DNA of 64,000 bases from Nitrospira sp. (GCA_015709715.1 CP054184.1:2279001-2343000); one strand, 5' to 3'. Shown: positions 8,004-17,480, numbered from the stretch's first letter. Notes: generated from the sequence alone by a model not told the origin. Made by a program: numbers and translations.

Positions 8004-8450
8004 TTAGAGTCGCAACGGCTTGATGGGCGAGACTACCGCCGACGGATCGTTCTTCCAGATCGCTTCGGCGGCATCGACATAGACTTCGACTTCGTTGCCG
8101 TCCGGATCCTTCAGGTAGAGGCTTTGGCTCACCGTATGGTCGCTCATGCCGTCGATGGGCACGCCCGCCGCTTCCAGTTCCTGCTTGGCCGCGCGCAGTT
8201 CGTCGAGACTGTCGCCCACCTTGATCCCGATATGGTAGAGCCCGCGTCGTCGGCCGGACGGAGGCCCCGGGGCATCGCCCACCTGAATGAGCAGCAACTC
8301 GTGGTGCGTACGGCCGGAGGTGAGCGCCGCCGCCGCGCCATTGAAAATCCGCCCGACCTCCTGAAACCCCAACAGGTCACGATAAAAGGCGAGGGAGCGT
8401 TGCAGATCCTTCACGTAAAACACCACGTGGCCCAAGTACTGTGCTTTCAT
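8004..8450 (-). CDS. VOC-family (glyoxalase/dioxygenase-fold) protein
   Basis: 148 residues. It opens MKAQYLGHVVFYVKDLQRSLAFYRDLLGF, the classic first beta-alpha-beta unit of the vicinal oxygen chelate fold. Candidate metal ligands are His8 (GHVVFYV), His in GLYHIGIKV and Glu in DPDGNEVEVYVD, the three positions used by extradiol dioxygenases and glyoxalase-type enzymes. Family members bind a divalent metal in the cytoplasm and act on thiol adducts, catechols or antibiotics; the substrate cannot be told here. AAAGGAGGACC precedes the ATG at 8450. The carbonic anhydrase gene lies upstream (59-bp gap) in the same direction. Confidence 0.85.
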   Translation of the reverse strand: MKAQYLGHVVFYVKDLQRSLAFYRDLLGFQEVGRIFNGAAAALTSGRTHHELLLIQVGDAPGPPSGRRRGLYHIGIKVGDSLDELRAAKQELEAAGVPIDGMSDHTVSQSLYLKDPDGNEVEVYVDAAEAIWKNDPSAVVSPIKPLRL

Positions 8451-8509
8451 GGTCCTCCTTTCCTGTGATCCCCACGCCATCGCCGCGGGGATGAAGGCCT
8501 TTCGTTCCG

Positions 8510-9181
8510 TCAGATCTGCCGGGTCGCCGTGAGACGATCCGGTCGCTCAGCGACACCGCGACCTGCCTCCGCGATGGGCACATACTGCCCGGCATGGTCG
8601 TCGAAGGCCATGACGTGCCCGCTCTCGATCTCATAGACCCACGCATGGAGCCGCAATCGGCTGCTCGCCAACGCCGCCAAGACCGATGGATGCGTCCGGA
8701 GATGTTCAATCTGGACGAGCACGTTCTCTTCGATGCAGACTTCGAGCTGGTCGTCATTCGATAGATCCCGATAGTGCGTCGTCATGACCCGCCGCGTGGC
8801 CTCGGCATAGGTCAGCCACCCCTTGGTCGCCGGCAGCTTGTCCAGCGAGGACGGATCGAGCACGGCTTTCATGGCACCGCAATGGGTATGCCCGCAGATG
8901 ATGAGGTCTCGCACCGCCAGGACATCGATCGCATATTCGATCGCGGCGGCTTCCGCTCCATGAATCGGGCCGTAGGGCGGGACAAGGTTGCCGGCATTGC
9001 GGAGAATGAACAGGTCGCCCGGCACCGTCTGGGTCAGGAGCGTGGGACTCACCCTGCTGTCCGAGCAGGTAATAAAGAGCGCGTCCGGCTCTTGCCCTTT
9101 GGACAGCCGCTCGAACAGTTCCTTCTTCGCACCGAAAACGCCCGATTGAAAGCGATGAATACCGTCGATGAGTTTTTTCAT
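8510..9181 (-). CDS. Beta-class carbonic anhydrase
   Basis: 223 residues. Zinc ligands and catalytic residues of the beta class are in place: CSDSR (Cys39, Asp41, Arg43) and GHTHCG (His98, Cys101), with NAGN and the GAEAAAIEYAIDVLAV helix between them. The enzyme interconverts CO2 and bicarbonate in the cytoplasm and in an autotroph would support carbon fixation and pH balance. Its ATG overlaps the stop of the upstream unknown gene by 4 bases, so the two are translationally coupled. A separate inorganic-carbon uptake locus lies at 33.8-40.5 kb. Confidence 0.93.
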   Translation of the reverse strand: MKKLIDGIHRFQSGVFGAKKELFERLSKGQEPDALFITCSDSRVSPTLLTQTVPGDLFILRNAGNLVPPYGPIHGAEAAAIEYAIDVLAVRDLIICGHTHCGAMKAVLDPSSLDKLPATKGWLTYAEATRRVMTTHYRDLSNDDQLEVCIEENVLVQIEHLRTHPSVLAALASSRLRLHAWVYEIESGHVMAFDDHAGQYVPIAEAGRGVAERPDRLTATRQI

Positions 9182-9588
9182 GCTTCCGGCCTCCGCTCCC
9201 GGAGCAGCGCCCGCACCGCCGCATGCGCCAAGCCCACATCCGGGTCCCGTTGCAACGCATCGTAATAGTGCCGGCCGAAGCCGTCACCCTCTTCGGAGGG
9301 CGTGAGTAACGTGCGCACCGAGGCGACCACTACGGAGATTTCCGCCCGGTCGGCGACTTCTTTGCTTTCCGACAGTTCGTCCAGCTTTGCCATGAGTTGC
9401 GAGAGAGGCCGCAGCCAGGCAAACCAGGCATCGCCCAGGACCAGCTGAAAGAACGCCCCGTTGGTGGGGATCCGCCCGTGCACCCGCTCATAGGTCACCC
9501 GCTCGCCGTCCAGCAACGCCTTGTGCAGACGAAGCAGCGCCCGGGAGAGATTATCGAGGTGAACGCCCGCATGGTCCTGACCAGACAT
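9178..9588 (-). CDS. Conserved-looking protein of unknown function coupled to carbonic anhydrase
   Basis: 136 residues, soluble and mostly helical, with no signal peptide or metal motif. Features include LSRALLRLHKALLDGERVTYERVHGRIP, FFQLVLGDAWFAWLRPLSQLMAKLDE and a C-terminal GFGRHYYDALQRDPDVGLAHAAVRALL. I do not recognise a family with certainty. It begins with AAGGAGACGGATC before the ATG, sits just upstream of the carbonic anhydrase gene and overlaps it by ATGA, so the two proteins are made together. It starts 18 bp after the RND pump gene in the same direction and may belong to that transcript. Confidence 0.75.
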   Translation of the reverse strand: MSGQDHAGVHLDNLSRALLRLHKALLDGERVTYERVHGRIPTNGAFFQLVLGDAWFAWLRPLSQLMAKLDELSESKEVADRAEISVVVASVRTLLTPSEEGDGFGRHYYDALQRDPDVGLAHAAVRALLRERRPEA

Positions 9589-9606
9589 GATCCGTCTCCT
9601 TGAGCG

Positions 9607-12600
9607 TCATGGTTTCTCTTCTTCTTGCTGAACCGTCTGACGCGCCCCTGCCATGACGCGGCCCGCTTGCGACCCACCCGGCAAGGCAGCCGCTGCCAGA
9701 TTTGTTTTTCCTGCTCGGCCACTCGCCCGGTGGCTGATGGTGCGAACGAGTACGAAGAACAGCGGCACAAAGAAGACCGCCAGAAACGTGGCGGCAAGCA
9801 TGCCGCCAAACACGCCGGTGCCGATGGAATGTCGACTGGCCGCGCCGGCTCCAGTGGCGATGACCAGCGGCACCACGCCGAGAATAAAAGCCATTGAGGT
9901 CATGATGATCGGCCGGAACCGCAGTTTGGCCGCTTCCATCGCCGCATCCACCAATGACAAGCCATGTTCGTACCGCTGATTGGCGAATTCCACGATCAGG
10001 ATGGCGTTCTTCGCTGCGAGGCCGATGAGCGTCACCAGTCCAATCTGGAAGTAAATGTCGTTCGTCATGCCAGAGAGCGACACCGCAACCAGGGCCCCGA
10101 ACACGCCGAAGGGCACGGCAAGGATCACGGCAAACGGCACGGTCCAGCTCTCATACTGTGCGGCCAGCACAAGAAACACCATGAGCAAGCCGAATCCGAA
10201 CGCCGACACCGATTGGGAGCCAGCCTGGCGTTCCTGGTATGAAATGCCGCTCCAGTCGATGTCGAATCCCCGAGGAATCAAGACCTCCTGGGCGGTCCGC
10301 TGCAACGCATCCAGCGCTTCACCAGAACTGTACCCGGGCGCGGCCGCGCCCAACACCAGAGCTGTATTGAATCCGTTGAAGTGGGTTACGGGATCCGGGC
10401 CGCTGCCATAGGTCGTCGAAACGACCGTATCGAGTGGGATCATCGTCGGGCCTTGCCCGTTGTTCAACGCGCGCACGTAGATCTTGTTGATATCTGCCGG
10501 GGTAGACCGATACTGCGGCTCCGCCTCGGTTTGGACGCGATAGACCCGGCCGAACTTCACGAAGTCATTGATATAGAAGTTGCCGAAGTAGGCTTGCAGG
10601 GTGTCGAAGACTTCAGAAATCGGCACGCCCAGCGCCTTGGCGCGCTCGCGGTTGATTTTGGCGCGCACACGCGGGGCAGTGACGCGGAAGCTCGTGTTGA
10701 CGGCTCCGATCGCCGGATCCTGCCTCGCCTTGGCGACGAACTCCTGCGCCACCGCCGCAAACTTTTGGAAATCTCCACCGCTCGGATCCTGCAGCTGCAC
10801 GGAAAAGCCGCCGGTGGCCCCGAGGCCGCGGATGGAGGGGGCATTGAAGGCCAGGACCAACCCTTCGGGAATCTTGGCGAACTCCCGGAAGGCTCCCGCG
10901 ATGATGGACTTCACATGGTTCTGCTCGCCGGACCGTTCATCCCAATGTTTCAAGGGAGTGAACATGGTCGCCGTGTTGGTGCCGCGGGTGTTGAAGACAA
11001 AATTCTGTCCGGAGAGGGTTTGCGTCCCGTACACGCCCGGAATCGAATGGTAATAGGCCTCGACCTTGTCGAGCACTGCATCGGTCCGTTTTTTGGATGC
11101 GCCGTCAGGAAGTTGGACCACCGTAATGAAGTACCCCTGGTCTTCCTCCGGCAAGAAAGCCGTGGGAATGGTCCGGAGCAGATGAGCCGCAACCCCGATC
11201 ACCACCCCGAAGACGGCCAGCGAGAGCAGGCTGTGCCTGAGCGTGAGCCCCACCACCTTTCCGTAGCGCAGTTGAACCCAATCGAAGGCCCGGTTGAAGA
11301 ATTCGAAGAAACCACGATGCTGACCGTGGCTCGGCTTGAGCACCAACGCGCAGAGGGCCGGACTGAGCGTCAGGGCGACGAATCCGGAGATTGTCACGGA
11401 TACCGCGATCGTAATGGCGAATTGTTTGTACAATTGACCGGTGATGCCGCCGAGGAATCCCACCGGCACGAACACGGCGCACAACACCAGCACAATCGCG
11501 ATCACCGGTCCTGTCACTTCGCCCATGGCTTTCTTCGCCGCCTCTTTCGGCAAGAGCCCGCCGGCCATGTGGCGCTCCACGTTCTCAACGACCACGATGG
11601 CGTCGTCCACGACGATACCGATGGCCAACACCAATCCGAATAGGGTCAGGGTGTTGATCGAAAATCCGAGCGCCTCCATGCCAGCGAACGTGCCGATGAG
11701 CGACACCGGCACCGCCACGGCCGGGATCAAGGTCGCGCGCCAGCTTTGGAGAAAGAGGTACACCACCAACAGCACCAGAATCATGGCATCCCGCAATGTC
11801 GCGACGACTTCCTTGATGGAAACCTCGACGAACCGCGTGGTGTCGTAAGGGATATCGTAGGTGACGCCGGGCGGGAAGACTTTGGCCAGGCTGGTCATTT
11901 CCTGGCGCATCCGCTTTACCGTGTCGAGGGCGTTGGCGCCGGGAGAAAGAAACGTGATGAGCAAGGCGGTCGGTTTGTGGTTGTACCGACCTTCGAGGAC
12001 ATAGGATTGGGCCCCGAGTTCGATCCGCGCCACGTCTTTGAGGCGAACCATCGATCCGTTCGGCATGGCTCGCACGATCATGTCCTCGAATTCTCGGACC
12101 TCCGACATTCGCCCCTCCGTGATGAGCGGCAGCGTCAATTCGGTTCCCTGCGGCGTCGGCTCCCGACCGATCGTCCCGGCGGGAAAGTCTCGATTTTGCT
12201 CTCGCACCACCGTGGCGATGTCCGTCGGCGTCAGGCCTAACTGAGCCATGTGCACCGGGTTCAGGATCACCCGCATACTGTAGTTCTGCTGTCCGAAGAC
12301 CATCGCATCGCCCACACCAGGCAGCCGCTTGATATTATCGATGATGCGCAGGATGGCGAAGTTGGAAAGGAAGAAGGCGTCGTGCTGCGGATCGGTGGAC
12401 TGCAGCACCATGACGGCGAGCAGATCCGGAGACATTTTCTTGACCGTAATCCCTTGCCGGATGACTTCCGGCGGCAGTTGCGGCTCCGCCAGCTTCTGCC
12501 GGTTCTGTGTCTGAACTTGCGCGATATCGATGTTGGTGCCGATTTCGAAGGTGAGCCGGATGGTCAGGTGACCATCGTTGGTGCTCGTCGAATCGAAGTA

Positions 12601-12831
12601 GAGCAGATTATCGATGCCGGGAAGCTGCAATTCGATCGGACGCGCCACAGATTCCCCGACCACCTCCGCACTGGCTCCGGGATAGTCGGCTTCGATTTGC
12701 ACCATGGGGGGCGTGATCGGAGGAAACTGTGCGATGGGCAGGGCCTGCATCGCCACTAACCCGACCACGACGATGATGATCGACAGCACCGAGGCGAAGA
12801 TCGGCCGATCGATAAAGAAGGTCGGGCTCAT
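9607..12831 (-). CDS. RND multidrug efflux transporter, HAE1/AcrB type
   Basis: 1074 residues, the usual AcrB length and layout: N-terminal helix (FFIDRPIFASVLSIIIVVVGLVAM), large periplasmic loops, helices 2-6, a second periplasmic block, and the C-terminal helix set. The proton-relay residues are present: the Asp pair in AIGIVVDDAIVVVENV and the Lys in LIGLAAKNAILIVEFANQ. It exports hydrophobic or amphiphilic compounds from the periplasm and inner membrane using the proton gradient, as a trimer with an adaptor and an outer-membrane channel. The adaptor gene lies directly upstream with a 4-base overlap. No outer-membrane TolC-like gene is in the window, so the channel must be encoded elsewhere. 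Confidence 0.95.
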   Translation of the reverse strand: MSPTFFIDRPIFASVLSIIIVVVGLVAMQALPIAQFPPITPPMVQIEADYPGASAEVVGESVARPIELQLPGIDNLLYFDSTSTNDGHLTIRLTFEIGTNIDIAQVQTQNRQKLAEPQLPPEVIRQGITVKKMSPDLLAVMVLQSTDPQHDAFFLSNFAILRIIDNIKRLPGVGDAMVFGQQNYSMRVILNPVHMAQLGLTPTDIATVVREQNRDFPAGTIGREPTPQGTELTLPLITEGRMSEVREFEDMIVRAMPNGSMVRLKDVARIELGAQSYVLEGRYNHKPTALLITFLSPGANALDTVKRMRQEMTSLAKVFPPGVTYDIPYDTTRFVEVSIKEVVATLRDAMILVLLVVYLFLQSWRATLIPAVAVPVSLIGTFAGMEALGFSINTLTLFGLVLAIGIVVDDAIVVVENVERHMAGGLLPKEAAKKAMGEVTGPVIAIVLVLCAVFVPVGFLGGITGQLYKQFAITIAVSVTISGFVALTLSPALCALVLKPSHGQHRGFFEFFNRAFDWVQLRYGKVVGLTLRHSLLSLAVFGVVIGVAAHLLRTIPTAFLPEEDQGYFITVVQLPDGASKKRTDAVLDKVEAYYHSIPGVYGTQTLSGQNFVFNTRGTNTATMFTPLKHWDERSGEQNHVKSIIAGAFREFAKIPEGLVLAFNAPSIRGLGATGGFSVQLQDPSGGDFQKFAAVAQEFVAKARQDPAIGAVNTSFRVTAPRVRAKINRERAKALGVPISEVFDTLQAYFGNFYINDFVKFGRVYRVQTEAEPQYRSTPADINKIYVRALNNGQGPTMIPLDTVVSTTYGSGPDPVTHFNGFNTALVLGAAAPGYSSGEALDALQRTAQEVLIPRGFDIDWSGISYQERQAGSQSVSAFGFGLLMVFLVLAAQYESWTVPFAVILAVPFGVFGALVAVSLSGMTNDIYFQIGLVTLIGLAAKNAILIVEFANQRYEHGLSLVDAAMEAAKLRFRPIIMTSMAFILGVVPLVIATGAGAASRHSIGTGVFGGMLAATFLAVFFVPLFFVLVRTISHRASGRAGKTNLAAAALPGGSQAGRVMAGARQTVQQEEEKP

Positions 12832-14000
12832 TTGGTTTCCTCGGAGGAAGCGGGGATCGGCGACGCCACAGTCACAGGCTTGACTTGCCCACCCGGCATC
12901 GCTCGTTGGAACCCGTCGACCACGACCCGCTCGCCCGCCCGCAATCCCTCTTCAATGATCCATTCATCGCCTTGCCACAAAGTCGCCTTGACGTCACGGA
13001 GTTCCACCTTGTCGCCCTCGCCGATCACGTAGACGACCGAGCCCTTGGGTCCCTGTTGGACGGCTCGCTGCGGTACCAGAATGGCGTGTGGTTTGGAGAC
13101 CCCGCGAAACTTGACCGTGACGAATTGGCCCGGCATCAGCACGCGATCGACGTTGGGGAAGACCACACGCGCCCGTCGCGATCCGGTCTCGGCGCGCAGG
13201 CCGACATCGGCAAAGTCCAAGACACCTTCGTGCGGATAGGTCGTTCCGTCCACGAAGGTGATGACGCCGGTCAGTTTGTAGATTCCCGGATGCGCGATGC
13301 GCTTGGTGATGATGTCCCGTCGGCGCTTGAGCAAGAAACTCTCCGGAGCGCTGACGATGACGTACATCGGATCCATCTGATGGATGACGGTCAGCAGGTC
13401 CGTCTGGGCCGTGATCAGGCGCCCTTCGTAGTAGCGGGTCCGTTCGATCAATCCATCGATGGGCGCGACGATGAGGGTATTATCGAGATCGAACTTCGCC
13501 TTGACCACGTCCCCTCTTGCCGCCCCCAATGCTGCCTTGGCCGCGAGTTCTTCAGCCACCGCGTCGTCCATGTCCTTTTGACTGACCGCCTGTTCTGCCA
13601 AGAGCGGCTTCACCCGGGCGAGATCTTGACGGGCTTGGACGAGCCTGGCTTCGGCTTGGGACGCTCTGGCCTTGGCACTGACGTAGGCCGCCTGAAAAGG
13701 CACCGGATCGATGCGATAGAGGGGATCTCCTTTATGGACATCGCGTCCCTCAAGGAAGAGCCGCTCCTTCATGATCCCCGTCACCTGCGAACGGATCTCG
13801 ACGATACGGGACGCTTCCGCCTGCCCGATGAATTCCGGTTCGTCTGTGACGGTTTGGTGGGTCACTTCAACGACCTGAACATCCGGCACGGGTGGGGGGG
13901 GAGAAGGTCCTGCCTCTTGTTTGCAACCGAAGAGACCGGCACCTGCCATCAGGAACATACAGGTCATCCAAAATTTTATAGTGGAGGAGCACGCAGGCAT
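12828..14000 (-). CDS. RND efflux periplasmic adaptor (membrane fusion) lipoprotein
   Basis: About 390 residues. A signal peptide ends in a lipobox (AGLFGC), then a Pro-rich linker and the AcrA/MexA pattern: VTDEPEFIGQAEASRIVEIRSQVTGIM, GDPLYRIDP, a helical hairpin (ARASQAEARLVQARQDLARVKPLL), the lipoyl return IVAPIDGLIERT, and the barrel region ending AGERVVVDGFQRAMPGGQVKPV. It is anchored to the inner membrane and links the pump to an outer-membrane channel. Its stop overlaps the pump's ATG (ATGA). The start is uncertain: GTG at 14003, ATG at 14000 and a later ATG all keep the signal peptide, and no clear ribosome site distinguishes them. Confidence 0.9.
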   Translation of the reverse strand: MPACSSTIKFWMTCMFLMAGAGLFGCKQEAGPSPPPPVPDVQVVEVTHQTVTDEPEFIGQAEASRIVEIRSQVTGIMKERLFLEGRDVHKGDPLYRIDPVPFQAAYVSAKARASQAEARLVQARQDLARVKPLLAEQAVSQKDMDDAVAEELAAKAALGAARGDVVKAKFDLDNTLIVAPIDGLIERTRYYEGRLITAQTDLLTVIHQMDPMYVIVSAPESFLLKRRRDIITKRIAHPGIYKLTGVITFVDGTTYPHEGVLDFADVGLRAETGSRRARVVFPNVDRVLMPGQFVTVKFRGVSKPHAILVPQRAVQQGPKGSVVYVIGEGDKVELRDVKATLWQGDEWIIEEGLRAGERVVVDGFQRAMPGGQVKPVTVASPIPASSEETK

Positions 14001-14194
14001 CACGGTGTTGACATCCCCCCTGCCACCCGCTTTGGACGAACTTCGATTGGCGGCTCCACCTTACAATTGAAGGGTGATCCAGTACAACCCTCGGCCCGAC
14101 CAATCGGCTTGCGACCACTTAGATGGTTTCAATCGGCGACTGCGTCGGCAGGATACTTGTCGGATGGCTGAGGCGACGGTCCGACCTGTGGTCG

Positions 14195-15301
14195 CTACCC
14201 CGTCGGTTCACTGTCGAGCTGATAGGCTTTGCGGCCGCCGCGAACGAGGGCTTGAGGGGCCAACTGTCCGCCGATCATCAGCCGAGCCATCTCGGTCGCC
14301 CGTTCGACCAGCGCCTGCGCCCCTTCGCGCAATTCGCGACTCTGCTGCACTTCGCTGTTGTTCCGCTCCATGTCCTCCGCGCTCCAGCCGCGGGAATGGG
14401 CGATAAATGGAAACTGCGGAAACTGACACCCGACTTCGGCAAAGAATGTCATCAGTTGTCCCGCCACGCCCTGCACGTTGTCCTGCCCGCCCATGATGAT
14501 GAAGGCCGCGACCTTGTTCTTGAGCAAATGGCGGTTGGCGATGGTCTCCTGATTCTGGATGCAGTTCATCCGCTCCACCATCTTGTAGTACAGGCTGCTG
14601 GCGCCGCCCCACCGGATGGGCGTGGAGACCAGGATCACGTCGGCCCAATGGACGACGGCTTCGTACACTCGGTCCATCTGGTCGGTGGGGTCCATCAGTG
14701 TGATCGAGCAGGGCCAGGTGCAGGCCTCAGCCGCCTTGGAATAAAACCCTTCGCAGGGCCGGAAGGACAGATCGCGCAGCTTGATGAGCCGGCTGTCGAG
14801 ACCCAGCTGTTCGCGCGCATGAGCCAACGCCACCTCCAGTAACGCATCCGAGGCGCTGTAACGCGGCTCGCCAGGAGTCATCGCCGTGGTGGCCAGGCCG
14901 AGCACGCGCACGGGGCCGTCCTGCCGAACGATCGGTCGAGCCAGGGGATGGGGGGTGTGCGGCGCTTTTCGACGCGCGGTAGCCGGGGTCAGGTCTACGT
15001 ACAACCGGCCGTTCTCCTCCTTGAGGGCATAGGTCGCAACCTGATCCTGTTCGTGGCCGGGCTCGCCCTGGCCGGTATGCCGGTGAAATTTCCAATAGTG
15101 CCAGGGGCAGACGACGTAGTCGCCGTCGAGCCGCCCCTCGCCCAACGGCCCGCCGATGTGGTTGCAGACTCCCGAGATCGCCGCAAACCGCCCGTCTTTG
15201 TAGCTGAGCGCCACCTTCGTGTGGCCGAACTGCAAGGGCTGGAGCGAGTGTTGCCGAAGCTCCTCGATCGGGCCGATCTCTGTCCATCTCCTCTCGGGCA
15301 T
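14195..15301 (-). CDS. Rieske [2Fe-2S] - flavodoxin-like FMN reductase fusion
   Basis: 368 residues with two domains. Residues 1 to about 105 form a Rieske ferredoxin: CNHIGG and CPWHYWKF supply the two Cys and two His ligands. Residues from about 130 form an NADPH-dependent FMN reductase / iron-sulfur-flavoprotein domain (VRVLGLATT, ADVILVSTPIRWGGASSLYYKMVERM, AFIIMGGQDNVQGV), with clustered cysteines in CEGFYSKAAEACTWPC. A plausible role is passing electrons from NAD(P)H and flavin to a Rieske cluster, or reducing quinones or nitro compounds. It is last in a run with a VOC protein, a DsbA-like protein and pirin. AAGGAGCCAGTCG precedes the ATG. The substrate is unknown. Confidence 0.85.
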   Translation of the reverse strand: MPERRWTEIGPIEELRQHSLQPLQFGHTKVALSYKDGRFAAISGVCNHIGGPLGEGRLDGDYVVCPWHYWKFHRHTGQGEPGHEQDQVATYALKEENGRLYVDLTPATARRKAPHTPHPLARPIVRQDGPVRVLGLATTAMTPGEPRYSASDALLEVALAHAREQLGLDSRLIKLRDLSFRPCEGFYSKAAEACTWPCSITLMDPTDQMDRVYEAVVHWADVILVSTPIRWGGASSLYYKMVERMNCIQNQETIANRHLLKNKVAAFIIMGGQDNVQGVAGQLMTFFAEVGCQFPQFPFIAHSRGWSAEDMERNNSEVQQSRELREGAQALVERATEMARLMIGGQLAPQALVRGGRKAYQLDSEPTG

Positions 15302-15331
15302 CGACTGGCTCCTTCGTAACGGTGGATCGGC

Positions 15332-15775
15332 TCAACCGGCTTTCTTGCGTGATCGCACGCGGGGCGGCTTCCCAAAGGTGATTCCGGCCTTCTGCACCTC
15401 TTGGTAGGGGAGGAGCCACACGAGCGACTCATCGCTCAGGTCGCCCACTTGAATCCGGTTGCCCCAGGGGTCGTGGAAATCGCAGCGAAACCCGGGGCGC
15501 AGGAGGAGTTTATATTTCTTCGTTAGCTTGCGACGGACCTCCTCAAGCTGGTCGGCGTCGCGGACCATCAGGCCGAAATGTTTCGTCCGATCCGGCTGCA
15601 GGCGCTCGACCTCGAAGATCGCCATGAATTGATGCTCCCCCAGTTTGCACCAGGCGGCGCCTTCTCCACCCTGCAACATCTGGAGACCGAAGACGTCCGC
15701 ATAAAACGCGACGGCCTTCTTGGCATCCGTCACTTCGATGGCAATGTGATTGCAGCCATAGACCTGCACGGCCAT
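15332..15775 (-). CDS. VOC-family protein (bleomycin-resistance/glyoxalase fold)
   Basis: 147 residues: HIAIEVTDAKKAVAFYADVFGLQML opens the vicinal oxygen chelate fold, followed by QFMAIFEVE, HFGLMVRDADQLEEVRRKL and FHDPWGNRIQVGDL. Candidate metal ligands His (NHIAIEV), His (KHFGLMV) and Gln (RIQVGD) occupy the usual positions, although Gln replaces the common Glu. It probably binds or transforms a small electrophile or ring compound in the cytoplasm. It sits in the pirin/DsbA/Rieske-flavoprotein run, 12 bp after the DsbA-like gene. AAGGAGGGTGAGAG lies before the ATG. Confidence 0.85.
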   Translation of the reverse strand: MAVQVYGCNHIAIEVTDAKKAVAFYADVFGLQMLQGGEGAAWCKLGEHQFMAIFEVERLQPDRTKHFGLMVRDADQLEEVRRKLTKKYKLLLRPGFRCDFHDPWGNRIQVGDLSDESLVWLLPYQEVQKAGITFGKPPRVRSRKKAG

Positions 15776-15787
15776 CTCTCACCCTCC

Positions 15788-16429
15788 TTAGGCGGCGAAG
15801 TGGGTAATCGCCGCCACAAACGTCTCGACCGGTTGCGCGCCCGACAACGCGGGCTTCCCATTGACCAAAAAATAGGGCACCCCGCGGATGCCCAGCCGGC
15901 GGCCGCGTTCCTCTTCGTCCCGAACCGCCTCCGCGCCGTCGTCGCTCTCTAAGAACGTCCGCACGCGATCACCGTCCAGGCCCGCCCGCCGGGCCAGCGT
16001 GACCAACGTCTCGGGCTGCCCCACGTTCATCCCTTCCGTGAAGCAGCCGTGAAACAGTTCCTCGACCACGTCATTCTGGTACCCTTCTCGATCGGCGAAG
16101 CAAATCAGCCGGTGCGCATCGAAGGTGTTGGGCGTTCGCTCCATTCGCCCAAAGGCGAAGTCGATGCCCACGGTCCGCCCGACCGTCGCCAGCCGTTCCT
16201 GTATGGCCGTCACTTCCCGCGCGCTCCCGAACTTCGCTTCAAGGTAGACGCGGCGATCCATCCCGGCCTTCGGCATGGTCGGGTTGAGTTGGAACGGGCG
16301 CCAGACGACGCGGGCATCGTTCTGCCTGCCGAGCGCCTCCAGCGCCTGTTCCAGCCGCCGCTTCCCGACGTAGCACCAGGGGCAGACCACATCGGAATAC
16401 ACCTCGATCGTCAGGGGCTGGTCGGTCAT
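15788..16429 (-). CDS. DsbA-family oxidoreductase, FrnE-like
   Basis: 213 residues. The N-terminus IEVYSDVVCPWCYVGKRRLEQAL carries the CPWC redox site on a thioredoxin fold with no signal peptide, so it acts in the cytoplasm. The helical insert has QLNPTMPKAG, DAHRLI and LFHGCFTEGMNV, and the C-terminus has GIRGVPYFLVNGKPALSGAQP with the cis-Pro loop GVPYF. This is the pattern of FrnE / 2-hydroxychromene-2-carboxylate isomerase-like proteins, which handle disulfides in oxidative stress. Its ATG overlaps the pirin stop codon by 4 bases, so the two are coupled. Confidence 0.88.
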   Translation of the reverse strand: MTDQPLTIEVYSDVVCPWCYVGKRRLEQALEALGRQNDARVVWRPFQLNPTMPKAGMDRRVYLEAKFGSAREVTAIQERLATVGRTVGIDFAFGRMERTPNTFDAHRLICFADREGYQNDVVEELFHGCFTEGMNVGQPETLVTLARRAGLDGDRVRTFLESDDGAEAVRDEEERGRRLGIRGVPYFLVNGKPALSGAQPVETFVAAITHFAA

Positions 16430-17322
16430 GCCAGATGCCCCATCTTGCCGGCCTGGTAATCCTGCACCGCCTGGACGATCTCATCGCGGGTGTTCATCAC
16501 GAAGGGACCGTACCGCGCGATCGGCTCGTTGATCGGCGCTCCGGCCATGATCAGCACCGTCCCGTCGCCGCCCACCGCCTGCAATCGGACCCGGTCGCCG
16601 TTGTGCCCCAACAGGGCGAGTTCCGCCTCGCCGACTGTGGCCGTCCCATTGACCGTCACCTCGCCGCCTAGCACGAAGACCGCCGCCTGGTGACCGCTGG
16701 GGATGGCCACCTCCGTCTCCCGACCGGCCTTGAGCCGGACATCGTACAACTCGACGGGAGTGAAGGTCTTGGCCGACCCTCTTACTGTTCCGACCTGCCC
16801 CGCAATCACCCGCGCGACTCCGCCGTCTTTCGGCAACGGCACGGCCGGGATCTCGCCGTCCACGATCGTCTGGTACCGCGGGGGCGACATCTTGTCCTTG
16901 GCCGGCAGGTTCACCCACAATTGGACGGCCTGGAGGGTGCCTCCTTCCTTGGCCCAGGCGCGCTCATGCAATTCCTCATGCACGACGCCGGAGGCCGCCG
17001 TCATCCATTGAACATCACCAGGGCCAATCACCCCGGCATTCCCGCCGGAATCCCGATGGGCCAGGCGCCCCTGATAGACGATCGTGACCGTCTCAAACCC
17101 CCGATGTGGATGCTCGCCGACCCCACGAGGATGGTCGGTCGGCGGGAAGTAGGTCGGGCCCGCATAGTCCAGCATCAAAAATGGGCTGAGCGCCTGATCC
17201 AAATCATTACTAGGGAAGAGGTTCCGCACGGGGAACCCATCACCGACCATGTGGGCTGACCCCGGCCGGAAGACCTCGGCGACCTCTCGGACACCAGTAG
17301 TTTCGAGCGATGTCTTCGTCAT
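16426..17322 (-). CDS. Pirin family protein
   Basis: 298 residues. The bicupin N-domain shows the pirin signature HPHRGFETVTIVYQGRLAHRDSGGNAGVIGPGDVQWMTAASGVVHEE, in which the spaced His residues and Glu (HPHRG, Glu in HEE) bind the metal. The second cupin has GHQAAVFVLGGEVTVNG. Some bacterial pirins act as quercetin 2,3-dioxygenases, others modulate enzymes; the role here is not known. The ATG at 17322 follows AAAGGAGG and is preferred over a start ten codons earlier. It is the first gene of a four-gene run and lies just behind a well-formed promoter with a palindromic operator. Confidence 0.92.
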   Translation of the reverse strand: MTKTSLETTGVREVAEVFRPGSAHMVGDGFPVRNLFPSNDLDQALSPFLMLDYAGPTYFPPTDHPRGVGEHPHRGFETVTIVYQGRLAHRDSGGNAGVIGPGDVQWMTAASGVVHEELHERAWAKEGGTLQAVQLWVNLPAKDKMSPPRYQTIVDGEIPAVPLPKDGGVARVIAGQVGTVRGSAKTFTPVELYDVRLKAGRETEVAIPSGHQAAVFVLGGEVTVNGTATVGEAELALLGHNGDRVRLQAVGGDGTVLIMAGAPINEPIARYGPFVMNTRDEIVQAVQDYQAGKMGHLA

Positions 17323-17480
17323 CGGCGGCCTCCTTTCTTGGTTTCTCGTCATGCCTGGGTCGCGAGCAGCCCCACACCTACTCCGGCGGCCATGCCACCT
17401 GATTGGGACTGTAACCCTCCGGCCCAGCCAGTTCCACCACTTCTTGCCCTGTCCTCTGACACCTCACGCCGGCACCCCAG

